Made by a program: the position numbers and the translations under genes. A stretch of 64,000 nucleotides of DNA from Gentiana macrophylla (Eukaryota > Streptophyta > Magnoliopsida > Gentianales > Gentianaceae): contig CM047815.1 in assembly GCA_026214975.1 (NCBI GenBank), forward strand, positions 65,293,852 to 65,357,851, given 5' to 3'. Within the stretch, counting starts at the first letter, position 1; every line of letters begins with the position of its first letter. Positions 9,539 through 24,106 of this stretch are shown here, piece after piece. The notes below the pieces were generated by a model. That model saw only the letters and a list, made by a program, of their open reading frames with translations, had not been told where the DNA came from and did no database searches.

Positions 9539-12500
9539 GTAAGAAAAATGCTGTTTCATACTTCTTTTTTTTTTTTTTTTTTCTTTCTGAAAAAATCTGA
9601 TTTTTTTTAATGTCATATTTCCCTACAGAAAAAAACGTTTTTTTAATGTCATCTTTTCCCTTAAAAAAAGACAAGATATGTTGTATTCGACAAGTAAATA
9701 TGATTTACAGTGTTATAGTTTAGCAAAACAATATTCATATTTAGATTATTTGTTTTAATGGTGTGATAAAAAACAATTTTTCATAAATTATAAATTTTTG
9801 AAGAACCAACCAAAATTTTTGATTTTATTCATGACCATCAAATATCGAATGCTGTTTTGACAAACATCAACACATGTGACATGGCTATTGTTAAGCATGA
9901 TATAAGTTTCCTAAAATTATTTTAATGAAAGATCAATCATGATATAAGTTGATGGAATGTCATGCAGATAAATTGTATGTGCAATTTCACGACGAATGCT
10001 GGGGTGTTCCTGTGTATGATGACTAGTAAGTAGCTCATTTAAATTTAGAATTGAGGCCTTTGTTTTCACTTTGCACCACCACGACTGACTCTACTTGTGC
10101 ACCACAATAGAATCGACCGTATGAAGATCAAATCAATAGCTAACATTCGACATTCCTAGTGTTCGAATGTGCGGGAAATCGCATGTTGAATATAGATTTG
10201 ACTTTCACATTGTCGATTTTATTAAAATGGTGTGGCGCACCCATTGGCTACTCCATTAACAACAAAATGGTTCAAGTGACCCCTTATAAAAAAGACCATT
10301 TCTATGTATATTTTACACTATTACAAAAAAAAAAATCTATACAACAATATTTACTAGCTAATTGACCCAATTATAATTTTTTAAAATATTTATCATTCAC
10401 CCGTAATCATACTTGAATTTTTAAAATTGATGATCGGCAATGCGGAAAGTCGTATTTTGTCTATAGGTTCGATTTTCACATGATCAATTTTGTGAAAATG
10501 GTGTGATGCACCTATGGTGGTTCAATTAACAACAAAATGGGTCAAGTGACCCTCTTATAAAAAAAATCTCTAGTACATTTTACACTATTAAAATAATTTA
10601 TACACTAATATCTACTAATTGGCTTTTTAACTTTTCGAATATTGACCAATGACCCGTAATCATACTTGGATTTTTAAAAGTGATGTTTATTAACTTAGAA
10701 TACGATATACCGCTCTCGATTCCTGACCCATGTCACCAGGGGCGTCATTTGGAGGGGCCAACATGGCCTTTTAGAGTTCTGAATAATCGAATGTTTTTCA
10801 TTGATCAAATATCAATACAAGAGTGTCTTTATATAAGAGATTACAACAGGGATAAATTAGGAAAAATTATAATAGTAAAAGCCCTCGCTAATGTGTGGCT
10901 TGTTCCCCAAGTTTGGGGTCGTCGACTGCTGCTTCAATACACCCCCGTAATCCCATGGAAACGGAGTGCACATGGAGATTGGCTTTGAGGTCATTAAATC
11001 GAACATGGCTCAATGGTTTGGTGAGAACGTACGCTATTTGATCCTTCGATGAAATAAACGCCACTTGGAGCTTCTTCTGAGCAACCAACTCGCGAAATGA
11101 TGAAAGTCAATTTCTATGTGCTTGGTGCGTGCATGGAAAACCGGATTAGCGGTGAGATATGTGGCACCAATGCTGTTGCACCACAAAGTCGGTGACTGAG
11201 GAAGCGTGATAAACATTTCTCGGAGAAGCATAGTGACCCATTGGAGCTCTGCAGCGGCATGCGAAGAGCTTTATATTTGACCTCTGTACTACTCTTGGCA
11301 ACCATAAGTTGTTGTTTATGTTGGAAGTAGCGCCTGAAAGACAATTTATGTAATTTTTTTTATAATTAATAAATGACAGATTTATTCTCATCTTATTATG
11401 TGCTTCGTGCTCATAACTAATACACAACTGAAAACCCAAAGTTGTATCATATATAGCATATAACTTAGTGTGTGTTACACATGAGGATTAAGTTTATAGT
11501 GATACACTTGAACTATTAGTCTGTGGTGAACTTAATCAAAGTATGGGGTCTATTGATTAAACCACCATTAATGCGCCCAGAACATTTTAAGGTGTGACCG
11601 TCTTATCCGGACCGTCGATATTGGTTATCTAAGTGGGGCATTTATATATGATGTAGTCATATAGGACTGGACCGATTTAATCTGCATTTCTCATATAATT
11701 CCGTGATTGAGAAATCTTATTAAATCACAAGATGATCATATATGGATTAACTTTAATCCTGAAGTGATTGCAGACTCTTGCTTGTTTCAAGATAGGGTTT
11801 GATGTGATCGTTAAGGATTTGCTAAGAGGCGCGGTCCGGATCACTTTCACGTTGGCACTATCGAGAATGAGTAGCTGGGAATGTTTCTCACAGATACGGA
11901 ATCCATTCCTTCCTGCAGAAAGACAATCCCCTTATTTGTTAATCCTAGAAACTGATCGATCCGTGGAGTTCTTATTGATTATGAACTAATTGATCACTAG
12001 TGGGTTAATGGTAAATAATGATAAGATGCAATGAGGAAGGTTTACGGAAACATTCCCGCTTCATTACGGATAGTCTATGGAGGGTTAGTCTATATGTAAT
12101 GATTATATCAATGGACACTTATTGACTCGACTTTCTGAGAATAAGTTTTATCTATAATCGATAGAGTTCAGTTTCGGATTTATGGTGGCGTAATTCCGGA
12201 ATTAATAAGTTGAATAGAAATGTTCAGTTCGATGAATATTTTATTCAATTTACTGTAGCTATTGGTTACAGATCCATGGTCCCCGGGTTGGCTCCTAACA
12301 GTGAGTGAACTCGTATTTTGGAACCTCGAGAATAAATTAAATAGTTGGTATATTTAATGAATATGCAGATATTATTTATTCGGTAATTAATATGTAATAA
12401 AGAAAAGACATTTTCTATTATCCCAAATGGCATAAAAAATGGCGTCATATTTTTTTGATTTTGGTAAATTAGTTTTCGTATTGGATAAATGTTTTATTTT

Positions 12501-15500
12501 TCCTTAAAGGAAAAGATAAATTTGTGTGTATAAGATAAACTCTCAAAACTATTGGTTATTATCCTATATAAAGAGAATTTCTTCCAACACCAAATAGATT
12601 TGAACATCCAACGCCATTTTGGAAAGAAAAAAAAGAAGGGGACGCCAGTTTTTTTAGAAAACTGAGAAATTTTATTTTCTCGTCCTAGCCATTTGGAAGA
12701 AGAAAAACTTGGAGTTATCTTGGAGCAAATTCGAGGAGGTTCGAATGCGGGATCGACGTCCACCAGTCGCTTGGAGATACAACTCGGAATATCACAGCTT
12801 CTCTCCGGTTGGGTAAATATCCCGTAACCTTTTCTTTAAGGTATTAATTAATCGTTTATTAGTTAATTAGATCACAAAATTCATGCTTCCGCTGTAGATC
12901 TTGATCTAATCAAGATCTAGATGAATCTGTGTGGGTTCTGACTCGACTCGATTCATTCAAATTGGGTTTTCTGGTCGGATTCAGATTCCGGAAACTCCAA
13001 TAGTTTAGAGCGCCGGCTGATAAGATTGGGGCCAAGAAAAATACAGAAGGCACCAATAGAGCGGCGATCATCCGGATCGGAGGCCCAGTCGGCATCGGTG
13101 TAGGCCTGCAAATTAACCAAAGGCGAGGAACGGAAGAGAAGACCATCACAAATTGTATGCTTTAAATACGAAGGATCTGTTTGACCCCTACCCATGCGTA
13201 TCCCGAGGAGCATGTATGAATTTGCTAACCTTATGAACCGCGAAGGAGATATCGTGACGAGTGAAGCCAAGATACCGAAGGCCACCCACGATACTTCGAT
13301 AGAGGGATGAATCATCAAATGGTTTCCCATCTTCACGGCTCAGACGAAGATTAGTAGCCATATGAGTTACACAAGGCTTTGCATGAAGCATGCCGGTACG
13401 AGATAATAGATTATAAATATATTTGTGCTAAGAAAGAAATAAGCCATCAGACGTACGTAAGGCCTCAATGCCAAGAAAATAAGAGAGATCACCAAGGTCC
13501 TTGACAGGAAAGTGAAAAGATAAGTGAGCGATCACCGCACGAACAAGATCATCAGAAATACCTGTAATAATGACATCATCAACATATATCACAACATCAA
13601 CAGAAGCTGCACCACGGGAGTATATATAGAGAGAGGAATCAACCCCGGACATAGAGAACCCAAATTGACGAAGAACATCACTAAACCGAGAAAACCAAGT
13701 CCGAGGTGCCTGTCGAAGCACGTAAAGGCTTCGTTTTAAGTTTGCAAACATTAGAGGGAAAGTCCGGATGAATAAATCTCTGAGGCTGCTGCATATAGAC
13801 ATCTCCGGAGAGAAAACTATGAAGGAATGCATTTTGAATGTCAACCTGTCGAATAACCCAATTCCGAGAAACAACAAGTGATAATAAAGTACGTATCGTG
13901 ACCGGTTTGACAACCGGACTAAAAGTGTCAGAGAAATCCACACCAGCTTCTTGGTGATAACCTTTAGCAACCAACCGCGCTTTATAGCGCTCAATGTGAC
14001 CATCTGCATGACATTTGATACAAAAAACCCATTTGTTACCCAACAGATTATAAGAAGGAGAGTACGGAACAAGATCCCATGTGTCATTCTGGACCAAAGC
14101 ATTAAACTCATTGATCGAGACTTTCAAGTGTCAATCTTACAGCTGGTGTAATGCATCGGCCAATTGTAGTACAGTAAGTGGTGGTCACGTCGTATCCCAT
14201 GAGGATGTGAGGTCAAACACCAATTAGTTATTATTATCTTGATCCGAGTCGCAAGTTTTAACATAAGAGTAATGATTTTTCAGTCACTAATAAAATTAAC
14301 AATTAATAATAAAGGTACTAGCCAAGACAATTTTATTGAACTATAGTCTCTTTTAGTTTAAGGATGTGATTAATCGTCTATTAAGGGTATCCAATTGTGT
14401 GAAATCACAGACTCTATTCTAACAATTTCTCATAATACAGTGTACAAAATTGTTTCTACGCCTCCTCCCTTGGTTTAAGAGCCCTAAACCTAATGATTTG
14501 ACATGATAAACTCTAAAGTACAATTAATCTTTCCCGGATAAGAAATCGGATTACGATAAACGCTAATTTTACCTTGGTTTTTCTATTCGCTCACACCTAA
14601 TATCTCCGTTCGGTATCAATTAAGTGTGTGTATGCTAATATTGGTTAATTACTCCAACACAAGCTAACAATCAATACAAGTAGAAAAGGCTTCAACACAA
14701 TCGAAATTAAAATATACATTACATAATCATCATCCCTTCAACTAAATGAGACCAAAATAGTTCAACTACAATGCCTTGGCAAGTTACACGATTAACCACT
14801 CATTACTATGAATACTAACATATTTAAATTAGCATTTATAGTAATCAGATTAACAAAACAAAATAAAAACTAGAATATTATGTTACCGATTACAACCGAT
14901 AAGTTTACAACGGCAAGCCTGCTTCCATCTCCGGTGAGCTTCAATGGAGTTTGAACCAAAAGCTTAATCTTTTTTCCCAATCAATCCTTCCATAAGCTTG
15001 AGCTAAATATTCTAAGAATTTAAGTTGTGATGAAGCTAGCTAATATGGAAATAACTATTTTTGGCTTTAAGAGCCTTGGAAATATGTTGCCTGCAAGAGG
15101 AAAAAATAAAGAAGAAGATGAAGGCCCCCCTCCTTTCTTTCGTCTATATATATATACATCCCTCATTTTTTTGTCTCTGTTTGTGAATAGTATCAATAAT
15201 GCTGAGGTGGGTCCCTTTGCCAATATTTGCCAAATCTTGCAAAATCTCGCCAAATTTCACCAAATCCCTATATATTCCGGCGTAGACCGGGATTCTTCCG
15301 GTCTGCACCGGGTCTTGTCAACTTTTAATTTTTATATATCATGTAACGAAATTTTTAATATAATTATTCTGATAATTATATTTCCGTATTCATCTAAACT
15401 TTATGTCACGATGAAAAAGCTTTACCAAGTGGTATCTGTAATAGAACAAAAACAAGAAAAACCACGGGTAATTCTGATAATAAAAATAGGCCGATAAGCC

Positions 15501-18500
15501 TATAAATATGTCAAAATAGTGGGATTTTATTATATCTACTATTTACAAAAATAAAACGTACCATCACAATATCTACTATAATTGATACGAAAATATCACT
15601 AAAACTTAAGAAATGGGATTACAATATAGCAAAATACATCATCTGGTTGACATACATCACTCATCTCTCATGGTATTCCTTCACTCACGGTGTTTTAAGG
15701 CTTCAGTAACCGAGGTGGGTTCAAGAGAGGCAGTCTGGAGACTCTAGACAGTAAAGGCTCGAGGAGGAAGATGGCGGACGAAGTCAGGGGCTGTTCATTG
15801 GGTTTTAAGGTGTTTGCTGAGTAACCATTTGATGATGATGAGGAGGGGGCGATGGAAATTCGGGTGAGGATATGGGGGAAGAGGAGGACCGGGCCGCATC
15901 CAGAGAATGTGGGGAGTCGGGAGTGGTTGAGACTGACGAGGAATAAGTGTTTTGGATGGAGGTCGGAGGATGGGCACTGAGGACGAGGGAATGGCAAGCA
16001 TGGATGGCAATAATACTTTGTAGGAGTAATATTCAGTGAAAGGAGATGAAGGAGCGGTGTACGAAAATGAAGATTCATGAAAACGACATGACGGGAGATA
16101 TATATATCCGGCCAGTGGAAAGGTCAAGACATTTGTAACCATGGTGATTTGGACTATAGCCTAGAAATATGCACGTTTTAGAGCGGAAGTCGGTTTTATG
16201 GTTGTTTTAAGGGCGAAGATGAGGCCAACAAGTGCAGCCAAAGACATGGAGAAAGGAGTAGTCGGGAGGGCAATGAAAAACCATTTCATAAGAGGATTTA
16301 AAGTTAAGAATTTTGGTGGGAGATGATTGATAAGGTAAGTAGATGTGAGGAAGGCGTTCTCCCAATAGGGGAATAGAAGATTGGAGTGGGCAAAGAGGGC
16401 TAGGCCAATTTCGACGATGTGTCGGTGACGACGCTCGATGGCACCACTTTGCTCAGACGTGTGAGAACAAGTAAGGCGGTGGTCAATGCATATGGCGGTG
16501 AAAATTTGACTGATGCGACGATATTAACCTTTCTAATCGGTTTGCACGGATTTTATTCGGGTGTTAAATTTGCGTTCAACAAGTGCACTAAATTGCTTAA
16601 AAACGGATTCCACATCAGATATCAGATGTAAAGGATAAAGCCATAAAAATTTCGTATAATCATCCAAAAAGCTAACATAATATTTAAAACCATAAATAGA
16701 CTCTTCGGCACAGGAGACCCATACATCGGAATAAATTAAGTCTAAAGGACTCGAAGAAGTAAAAGTAGACAAAGGTAAAGATTGACGATGGGTTTTATCC
16801 ATTTGACAAGCAACACAAATTGATGCAGGGGCAACAGAAGGTGTCGGGTATTATTCTGACGCAAAGCATGCCTAAGGACAGGAAAAGAGCAATGACCGAG
16901 ACGTTGGTGCCACCGAGAGACATCAGTTCGACTGGAAACGAAAGCTTTAGCAGAGTAGTGGTTGAAGGAGTTGGAGAAGTGGTAGAGGCCGTCTTTAAGA
17001 AAGCCCCGATAATGAATGCGGTCCGAGTAGTCCTTCACAAGAAAATAATTATGATGAATCTCAAAATATACGAAATTATCTTTGGCAAACTGAGATACAG
17101 ATAACAAGTTTGTATGTAAAGAGGGTGCAACAAGAATATTTTTAAGCACATAAGAATGATTAGGCATAGAAATAATAGAAGAACCATAATGAGTTATAGG
17201 CAAACCTGTACCATCACCAATTGGTAATTGATCAGGTCCATCATATGCATCAGCCGAGACATTTAAATTTTGAGGGTCATTGGTAGTGTGATGTGTAGCA
17301 CCCGTATCCGGTGTCCAGTTGTTGTGATGGGGATATTGAGAGGCAACTAGGTTGGCCTGAGGTGGCTGTGGACGAGATGGGGTGGGGACGAAGTTGGAAT
17401 CAAAATTGTACCAGAAATTGTGAACGGTGTGACCGTATCGTTCACAAAGTTGACCATTGAACCGAAAGGGGTGCTTGCTTCTACGAATATTGGCTGGATT
17501 GAGGAGGTCCACGGCCCCGGCCTCGATTGGAATTACGCCCCCGTCCTCGATTCCGCTGCTAACCGGACTGACCACGACCCCGGTAGCTATTCTGAAAATT
17601 CAAGGCCGCAATGTTGGTTGCTGGGGACGATTGGGAGTTTGCCAGAAGTGATGGTGAGATCGGAGGAGGTTGCCAAAAGCATGGAATAAACCTCGTCCAA
17701 GGTTACTTCAGATCGCGTGGACAGGATGGTGACGAGCGAGTCATAGTTAGACCGAGTCCGGTGAGGATATGGGCAATAAGATCATCCGTCGGAATAGGGT
17801 GCCCAACAAGATTAAGATTATCGGATATCATTTTAATTTACATGAAGTGGTCAGAAGCCGACAGAATCCCTTTCCGCATGGATGCCAATTTCGTTCTGAG
17901 ATGAACGAGCTGAGCTCGCGATTAAGAGGCAAAGGCTGCCTGAAGGGCCTTCCAGATGGTGGTCGAAGTGGTGCTACTTTATACTTGTGCGAGAACATCA
18001 TCACTGAGCGAGGAGGTGATCGTCAAGAGGATGAGACTGTCTTGTTTGACCTAATGTTCATAGGCCGGGTTGGGTTTTTGAGTTCCTTCTTCGGTGATTG
18101 TTTCCGGCGGACATGGTAGAGATCCGTCGACATATCCTAAAACTCCATGTCCACGCAAGTATATATGGCTGCAATTGTGCCCGCCATAACGAGAAATTTT
18201 GTCGATTGAGTTTGGTTAGATGAAGAGATGGGGAGGGGGTGAAGGTAGGATATTTAGATAGAGGAGAAGAGGCTGCCATGGTGGAGGATTTCGGCGTTGA
18301 AAGATCGTCGGCCATTGATTCCGACGAGAGGAAAAAGACGATAGCTAGATTAGGGTTTTGGGGATTGGGAGGGAATTCATGAGAGGCAAGTTGTAAGGCT
18401 CCGATACCATATTAAAGTTCCGAATAATCGAATGTTTTCATTGATCAAATATCAATACAAGTGTCTTTACATAGGAGATTACAACGGGGATAAATTAGGA

Positions 18501-18637
18501 AAAATTATAATAGTAAAAGCCCTAGCTAATGCGTGGCTTGTTCTCCAAGTTTGGGGTCAATCGATTGCTGCTTTAATAGGGCCATGACCCACGCCCCCCA
18601 AATCCAAGTGAATTTAAGGGCCTAATGAATATTTGAC

Positions 18638-18723
<86 letters not shown>

Positions 18724-21700
18724 ATTTTTACTTTAGTACTTCAATAAGGTTTATTTTTTTGGTTATTGTTTTTTTTTTATAAGAGTTTAAAACAATATTT
18801 TACGAAGTCTAAATATGACAGAGACGCATTCTGCGTGTCACAAAATTTCCTAACCGTTTATGGATGCACCAAGAGTCATGGGGACAACGGGCGAGATCAA
18901 CTCGAGGGTGGGCTAGGGGCCATGGCGCCGGCCCCGAAAATGTATGAATTTAAGGGCCCGTGACATTTTGACTCAATAGTATATATATATCTAGTTTATA
19001 ACTCGTGCATCAGACTTGGAGGCGTATAATAATGTGATTATATTCAATTAATATGCATAATATGTACTACAAAACAAAGACCCTTTAAACTTATTGTAAT
19101 GCTAGCTATTAAAATTCTTTTATTCAAGATTAGTATTCGTTTCTGGCGTCAGATAGAATCAAAAACAGACAACACAAAATGTCCAAAAGTTATACTGATA
19201 CCAATAATTATCGTTATATTTCTGCTTTAAGCATTCAAAAGAAGAATTTTTTGAAGGATGAAAAGAAGATTTTATTGACATGTTTGTTACGCAGGAATGA
19301 AATAAAATAATAAGAACGAAATAGAATGTACTGGAATAAATTATTTCAATTACTGCGTTTGGAAAATGCAAGATTGGAATGAAATAAATCATATAAAAGA
19401 TGACATATTGAATGATGAGTAAAGCAGGGTAGCGAATTAAGGTTGACTGGAGTAGGGTATGGTATGATTCATAAGGTAAGATATAGCGAAAGGGGTAAGA
19501 TATATTACCCCTACCCTATCCACCAATCCACTATACCCTATCTTACCTACAACACCACCCTACCTTACCTTACCTGCTACCCCAACCTATCCTACCATAC
19601 TCTACCCTACCATACCCTATCCTACAAACCATACCTTACTCACCACTTCACCTTATCCTACCTTACCCTACCCACCCTACCGTACTCTACCCACCATTCC
19701 ACTTTACCCTTCTTACCCACCACACCACCCTACTTACCTTACCCACTACCCCAACCTACCATACTTACCTTACCCACTACCCCAACTTACCCGACCCTAC
19801 CTTAGCAACACTACCTTTCCCACAACTTCACCTTACCAACCCTACCAAACCTTACCCACCACCACCCCTTACCCTACCCACGTAGCAAGTGCCCATTTTT
19901 ATTAAGTATCTTTACAACCTCATGCGAATTTAAATATAATTATTTTTAAAAACAAAATTTAATGTAAGAATATTTAGCATTAATGTGAGCCGAATTTATT
20001 CTCTATTTTTATTAGAAGAATCAAATTTTAAATTTTTTTTCTAAATAGGGCCGAATTTATTCCCTATTTTTATTAGGAGAATCAAATTTTAAATTATTTT
20101 TCTAATTAGTTTATGTGAATTTTGTAATTATGGTAGGTTTTTTTTTTGAAAAATTAGAAGAATCAAATTTTAATGATTTTTCTAATTTGGGCCGAATTTA
20201 TTCAGTATTTTGATTAGGAGAATCAAATTTTAATGATTTTTCTAATTTGGGCCGAATTTATTCAGTATTTTTATTAGGAGAATCAAATTTTAATGATTTT
20301 TCTAATTTTCGCCGAATTTATTCAGTATTCTTATTAGGAGAATCAAATTTTAAATGATTTTTCTAATTAAGGTAAAGTAATTTTGTAATTATGATACGTT
20401 TTGTGTTAAAAAAAACATTAGAAAACGTGAACCAAATTTAGTCCCTATTTTTATGAGGAGAATCAAATTTAAAATTATTTTTTTTAGTAGGCTGAATTTA
20501 TTCCTTATATTTATTAGGAGAATCAAATTTTAAATGATTTTTCTAATTAGGATAAAGTAATTTTGTAACTATGGTAGGTTTTATTTCAAAAATAAATTAG
20601 AATAATGTGAATTTAATTTATTCCCTATAATTATGGCAGGTTTTTTGAATTTGGCTATTTGTTAATGTGAAATGAGATTGGGAAATCTGATGAGTTTAAT
20701 ATGTAAGAATGTTTGATGTTAATTAGGGTGGCTAATTAGTTATTTTTGAATTTAGTTATTTTTGAACATTTAATATGTAATAATATTTGGAAATAATTAT
20801 GGTGGCTAATTTATAGGGATTATAAAATTGTGAGAATATTTCTCATTAAATGACATAAACACACATAAAAGAAAAGCGGGTCAAAAATAATAAAACTATT
20901 ATAAATAAAAATAGGTGCAATGTTTAAAAAAATAATTAAAATTTCGAATATTTGGAATTAAATGAGGCGGCTAAATTTGCAGGATATGACATAAATGTAA
21001 TAATATAAGTATTAATTAGAGAATGTGAATATAAATATTTTAAAATCACAATTATTTTTTTGAGAAATAAAAACACAATTTAATGGAGCAATATTTAGCT
21101 TTAATTGAAATGTCTAACTTGTAGGGATTAATTTAATGTCTGAATATTTAAGTGATTGAATTTAATTTAATGTTCGGATATTTTGTATTAATTGGTAAAA
21201 TTGATTGAATATTTTTTTTAATATTATAATTTAAAGCAAAAATATTTCACATTTAATTCCACATTTGATGGAATAAAAATATTCCCTATTTTTATTAGAA
21301 AAATCAAATTTTTAATGATTTTTCTAATTAGGGCTGAATTTATTCCCTATTTTTATTAGGAGAATCAAATTTTATGATTATTCTAATTATGATATTTAAT
21401 TATGTAATTATAGTAGGTTTGTTTTTTTATATTTTGAGGCGGTTAAATTTCTAGATATGACATAACTTTAAGAATATTTGTTTTAAATAGTGAATTTGAA
21501 TATAATTATATTTAAAAACAAAATTTAATGTAAGAATATTTACCATTAATGTGAGCGGATTTATTCTCTGTTTTATTAGGAGAATCAAATTTTAAATAAG
21601 TTTTCTAATTATGGCCAATTTCATTTTCTATTTTTATTAGGAGAATCAAATTTTAAATGATTTTTCTAATTATGGTATCTGGTTTTTGTAATTATGGTAG

Positions 21701-24069
21701 TTTTTTCAAAACAAATTAGAAGAATGTGAATGAATTTATTCCTATAATTATGCTAGGTTTTTTGAATTTAGTTATTATTTAATGTGAAATGAGATGAATT
21801 TATTTTGTAAGAATATTTGGCATTAATTAGGGTGCATTAATTTGTTATTTTTGAACATTTAATATGTAAGAATATTTGGCAATAATTATGGTGGCTAATT
21901 TATAGGGATATATTTAATGTGAGAATTTCTCATTAAATTGCATAAACATGCAAAAAGTAAACGGGTCAAAATTAATAAAAAAAAATATTATAAATACAAA
22001 TAGGTGCAATGTTAAAAACAATAATTAATAGTTCGAATATTTGGAATTAAATGAGGCGGCTAATTTAAAGGAGATGACATAAATGTAAGAATATTTGTAT
22101 TAATTAGCGAATGTGAATATTAAATGATAAAATTGATTTAATACTTTTTTGAATATTATAATTTAATGCAAAAATATTTCGCAAAAAATTTCTTATTTTA
22201 TGGAATTTAATGCGAAATATTCCAAATTTTTATATGGAAAATCAAATTTTAAATGATTTATAATTAAGGCCGAATTTATTCCCAATTTTTATTAGGAAAA
22301 TCGAATTTTAAATGATTTTTCTAATTTAAATAATTTATTCCCTATTTTAATTAGGAGAATTAAATTTTAAATGAATTTTCTAATTAGGGTAAGCAAATTC
22401 TGTAATTATGGTTGGTTTTCTTTTCTGAGAAATTAGAAGAACGTTAGCGTAATTTATTCCTTATTTTAATCGCAAAAAAAAGTTGGACAAATTTAAAAAA
22501 ATCGGTGCAATTAAAAAAAGAATTGAATTTGGTTATTTTTTATTTCTAAATTTAAAACATCATCGATTAAATGGCCTACAGATTTGCCAATTTGGTTATC
22601 AATATGATGTCAAAAACATTCAAAAAATAAACAAAAAATTAAAGAACTTAATTAGTCAATAAAATAAAAGAAAGTAAGAACTCACCAGACAATTCTTTCT
22701 TATGAGTGACGGTTTGTCAATTTGGTCAAGAAATATCTGCTGAAGAAAAGATTCAAAACAAAAAACAATTCTTTTTTTTTAGGTGTAATAAAACACAATT
22801 CAATCTCATAAAAAAAAAACACAGCTAAAAGAAAACAAAAAAATCCAGAATACAAACCAATCGTATTTCTATACCATAGTTCAGGTAAAACGGTTTTTTT
22901 TTTCAAAATGAAGAAATGGAAAAAAGTTTGTAAAATACGAAGACTGGGTTAAATTTGTGATTTGCAGTTGCATTTGATTTGAATTTTAAATGAAAATAAG
23001 CTCGATTGAAAGACATTTAAAACATTCGATTCAACATAGAAAATACATTGAATTTAAACATGAATCATACCGTCAACCAAATATTTCCTTGATTTCGTTC
23101 AACACGGAGTCTAATTTTCTCGAGTTTCTCACGTTCATCTGCCACCAAGTGCCCAGAATGCGAAAAGCTGTTTTAAATCAACAAAATAAAAACATGATAA
23201 ATAAATGGCCAAGCGAGAAAAGAAGACCATGAAATCAAAAATCTAAAATCAAATTACGAAGGAAATCAAATTGCAAATATATCTCGCATACCTTGTGTAT
23301 TCACACCTCCTAGAATGATCTTAGAATAAACATGTTAAATGTGAAAGTGGAAATGAAGAAAATTTCGAAATATGAATTTGAATTTATGTAGAGTCAAAAT
23401 TATTGTAGGTTTGTTTTCCAATGTGAAAGTGGAAATGGAGAAAATTTTAAAAATGTGAATTTAATTTATGGAGATTGAAAATTATGGTAGGTTTTTTTTT
23501 TTTCCTATGGCGAATTTATTTAAGTAAATGGTTTTTTTTTTCCTTCACATTAGACGGGTTTGGGTCGGGTATATAGCGGGTCAATTGGGTAATTGGGTTA
23601 AATTGACTCCTCTATATATTATATATAGATATATTGTATTTATAAATACAAATAATGTTTTGCTTTAGTGGTGAGCACTATGATATTTGCAAAAGACAAA
23701 TTTTTTTTATTACTCTTATTACTCTTTTTTTCAGAAGAAAGTTAAAAGCAATATTTGGGCTTTGGTTCTAAATTTGGAGAAGGCAGCACTTGTGATGTTA
23801 ATAATAACCCCTTTAGAATAAGCTCGGCTATGTTGAGAGTTTTTAGAATTTATAGGTAAACATTTTTTTTTTTTTTTTCGAAACGATTATTTTATTAACA
23901 AGTCTCAAAGCGAGGTGGAGCAAATAGCTAAACAAATTTAAATACTCATGAAAATGTACAAAAATACAGTCAATTGTTTGAGCTGCTCGCGTTGTCAGGA
24001 ATGTTGATGGATTTCAATTGGACTGAAATCTTGAGAAGAAAGCAACTATTAAGGTATATGTCTATCACC

Positions 24070-24106
<37 letters not shown>

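Larger units (their letters stand above)
10769..18578 (-). mobile_element. Ty1/Copia retrotransposon with 170-bp LTRs, split by two solo LTRs
   Basis: Short LTRs lie at 10769-10939 and 18409-18578 and are close copies. On the minus strand the 5' LTR is followed by TGGTATCGGAGCC (18408-18396), an initiator-tRNA-Met type primer site, and a G-rich tract precedes the 3' LTR. Gag, protease, integrase, reverse transcriptase and RNase H follow in Copia order. Two foreign solo LTRs (14112-15659, 11319-13002) interrupt it. Without them the element is about 4.57 kb, a normal size. Several frameshifts make it inactive. The target duplication is unclear (GGCC on both sides). It lies antisense in intron 2 of the glycosylase gene. 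Confidence 0.85.

Noticed and set aside
9254..9674. Minus-strand ORFs over glycosylase exon 1
   Set aside because: They are shadows of the + strand exon, which has clear family similarity.
10769..10939. Treating the 170-bp repeats at 10769 and 18409 as unrelated copies of a short repeat
   Set aside because: The primer site, polypurine-like tract and complete gag-to-RNase H order between them show they are one element's LTRs.
15027..15497. 156-aa ORF (+)
   Set aside because: It lies within a solo LTR (14112-15659) and shows no known domain.
16820..18119. Plus-strand ORFs of 64-116 aa
   Set aside because: They are antisense shadows of Copia gag, protease and integrase sequence.
19443..19905. 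Interstitial telomere
   Set aside because: Units are TACCCTACC and TTACCC mixtures. The plant telomere unit CCCTAAA does not occur in series.
19940..22460. CRISPR-like array
   Set aside because: Repeats are adjoining, degenerate and AT-rich, without unique spacers of even length, and the DNA is eukaryotic.
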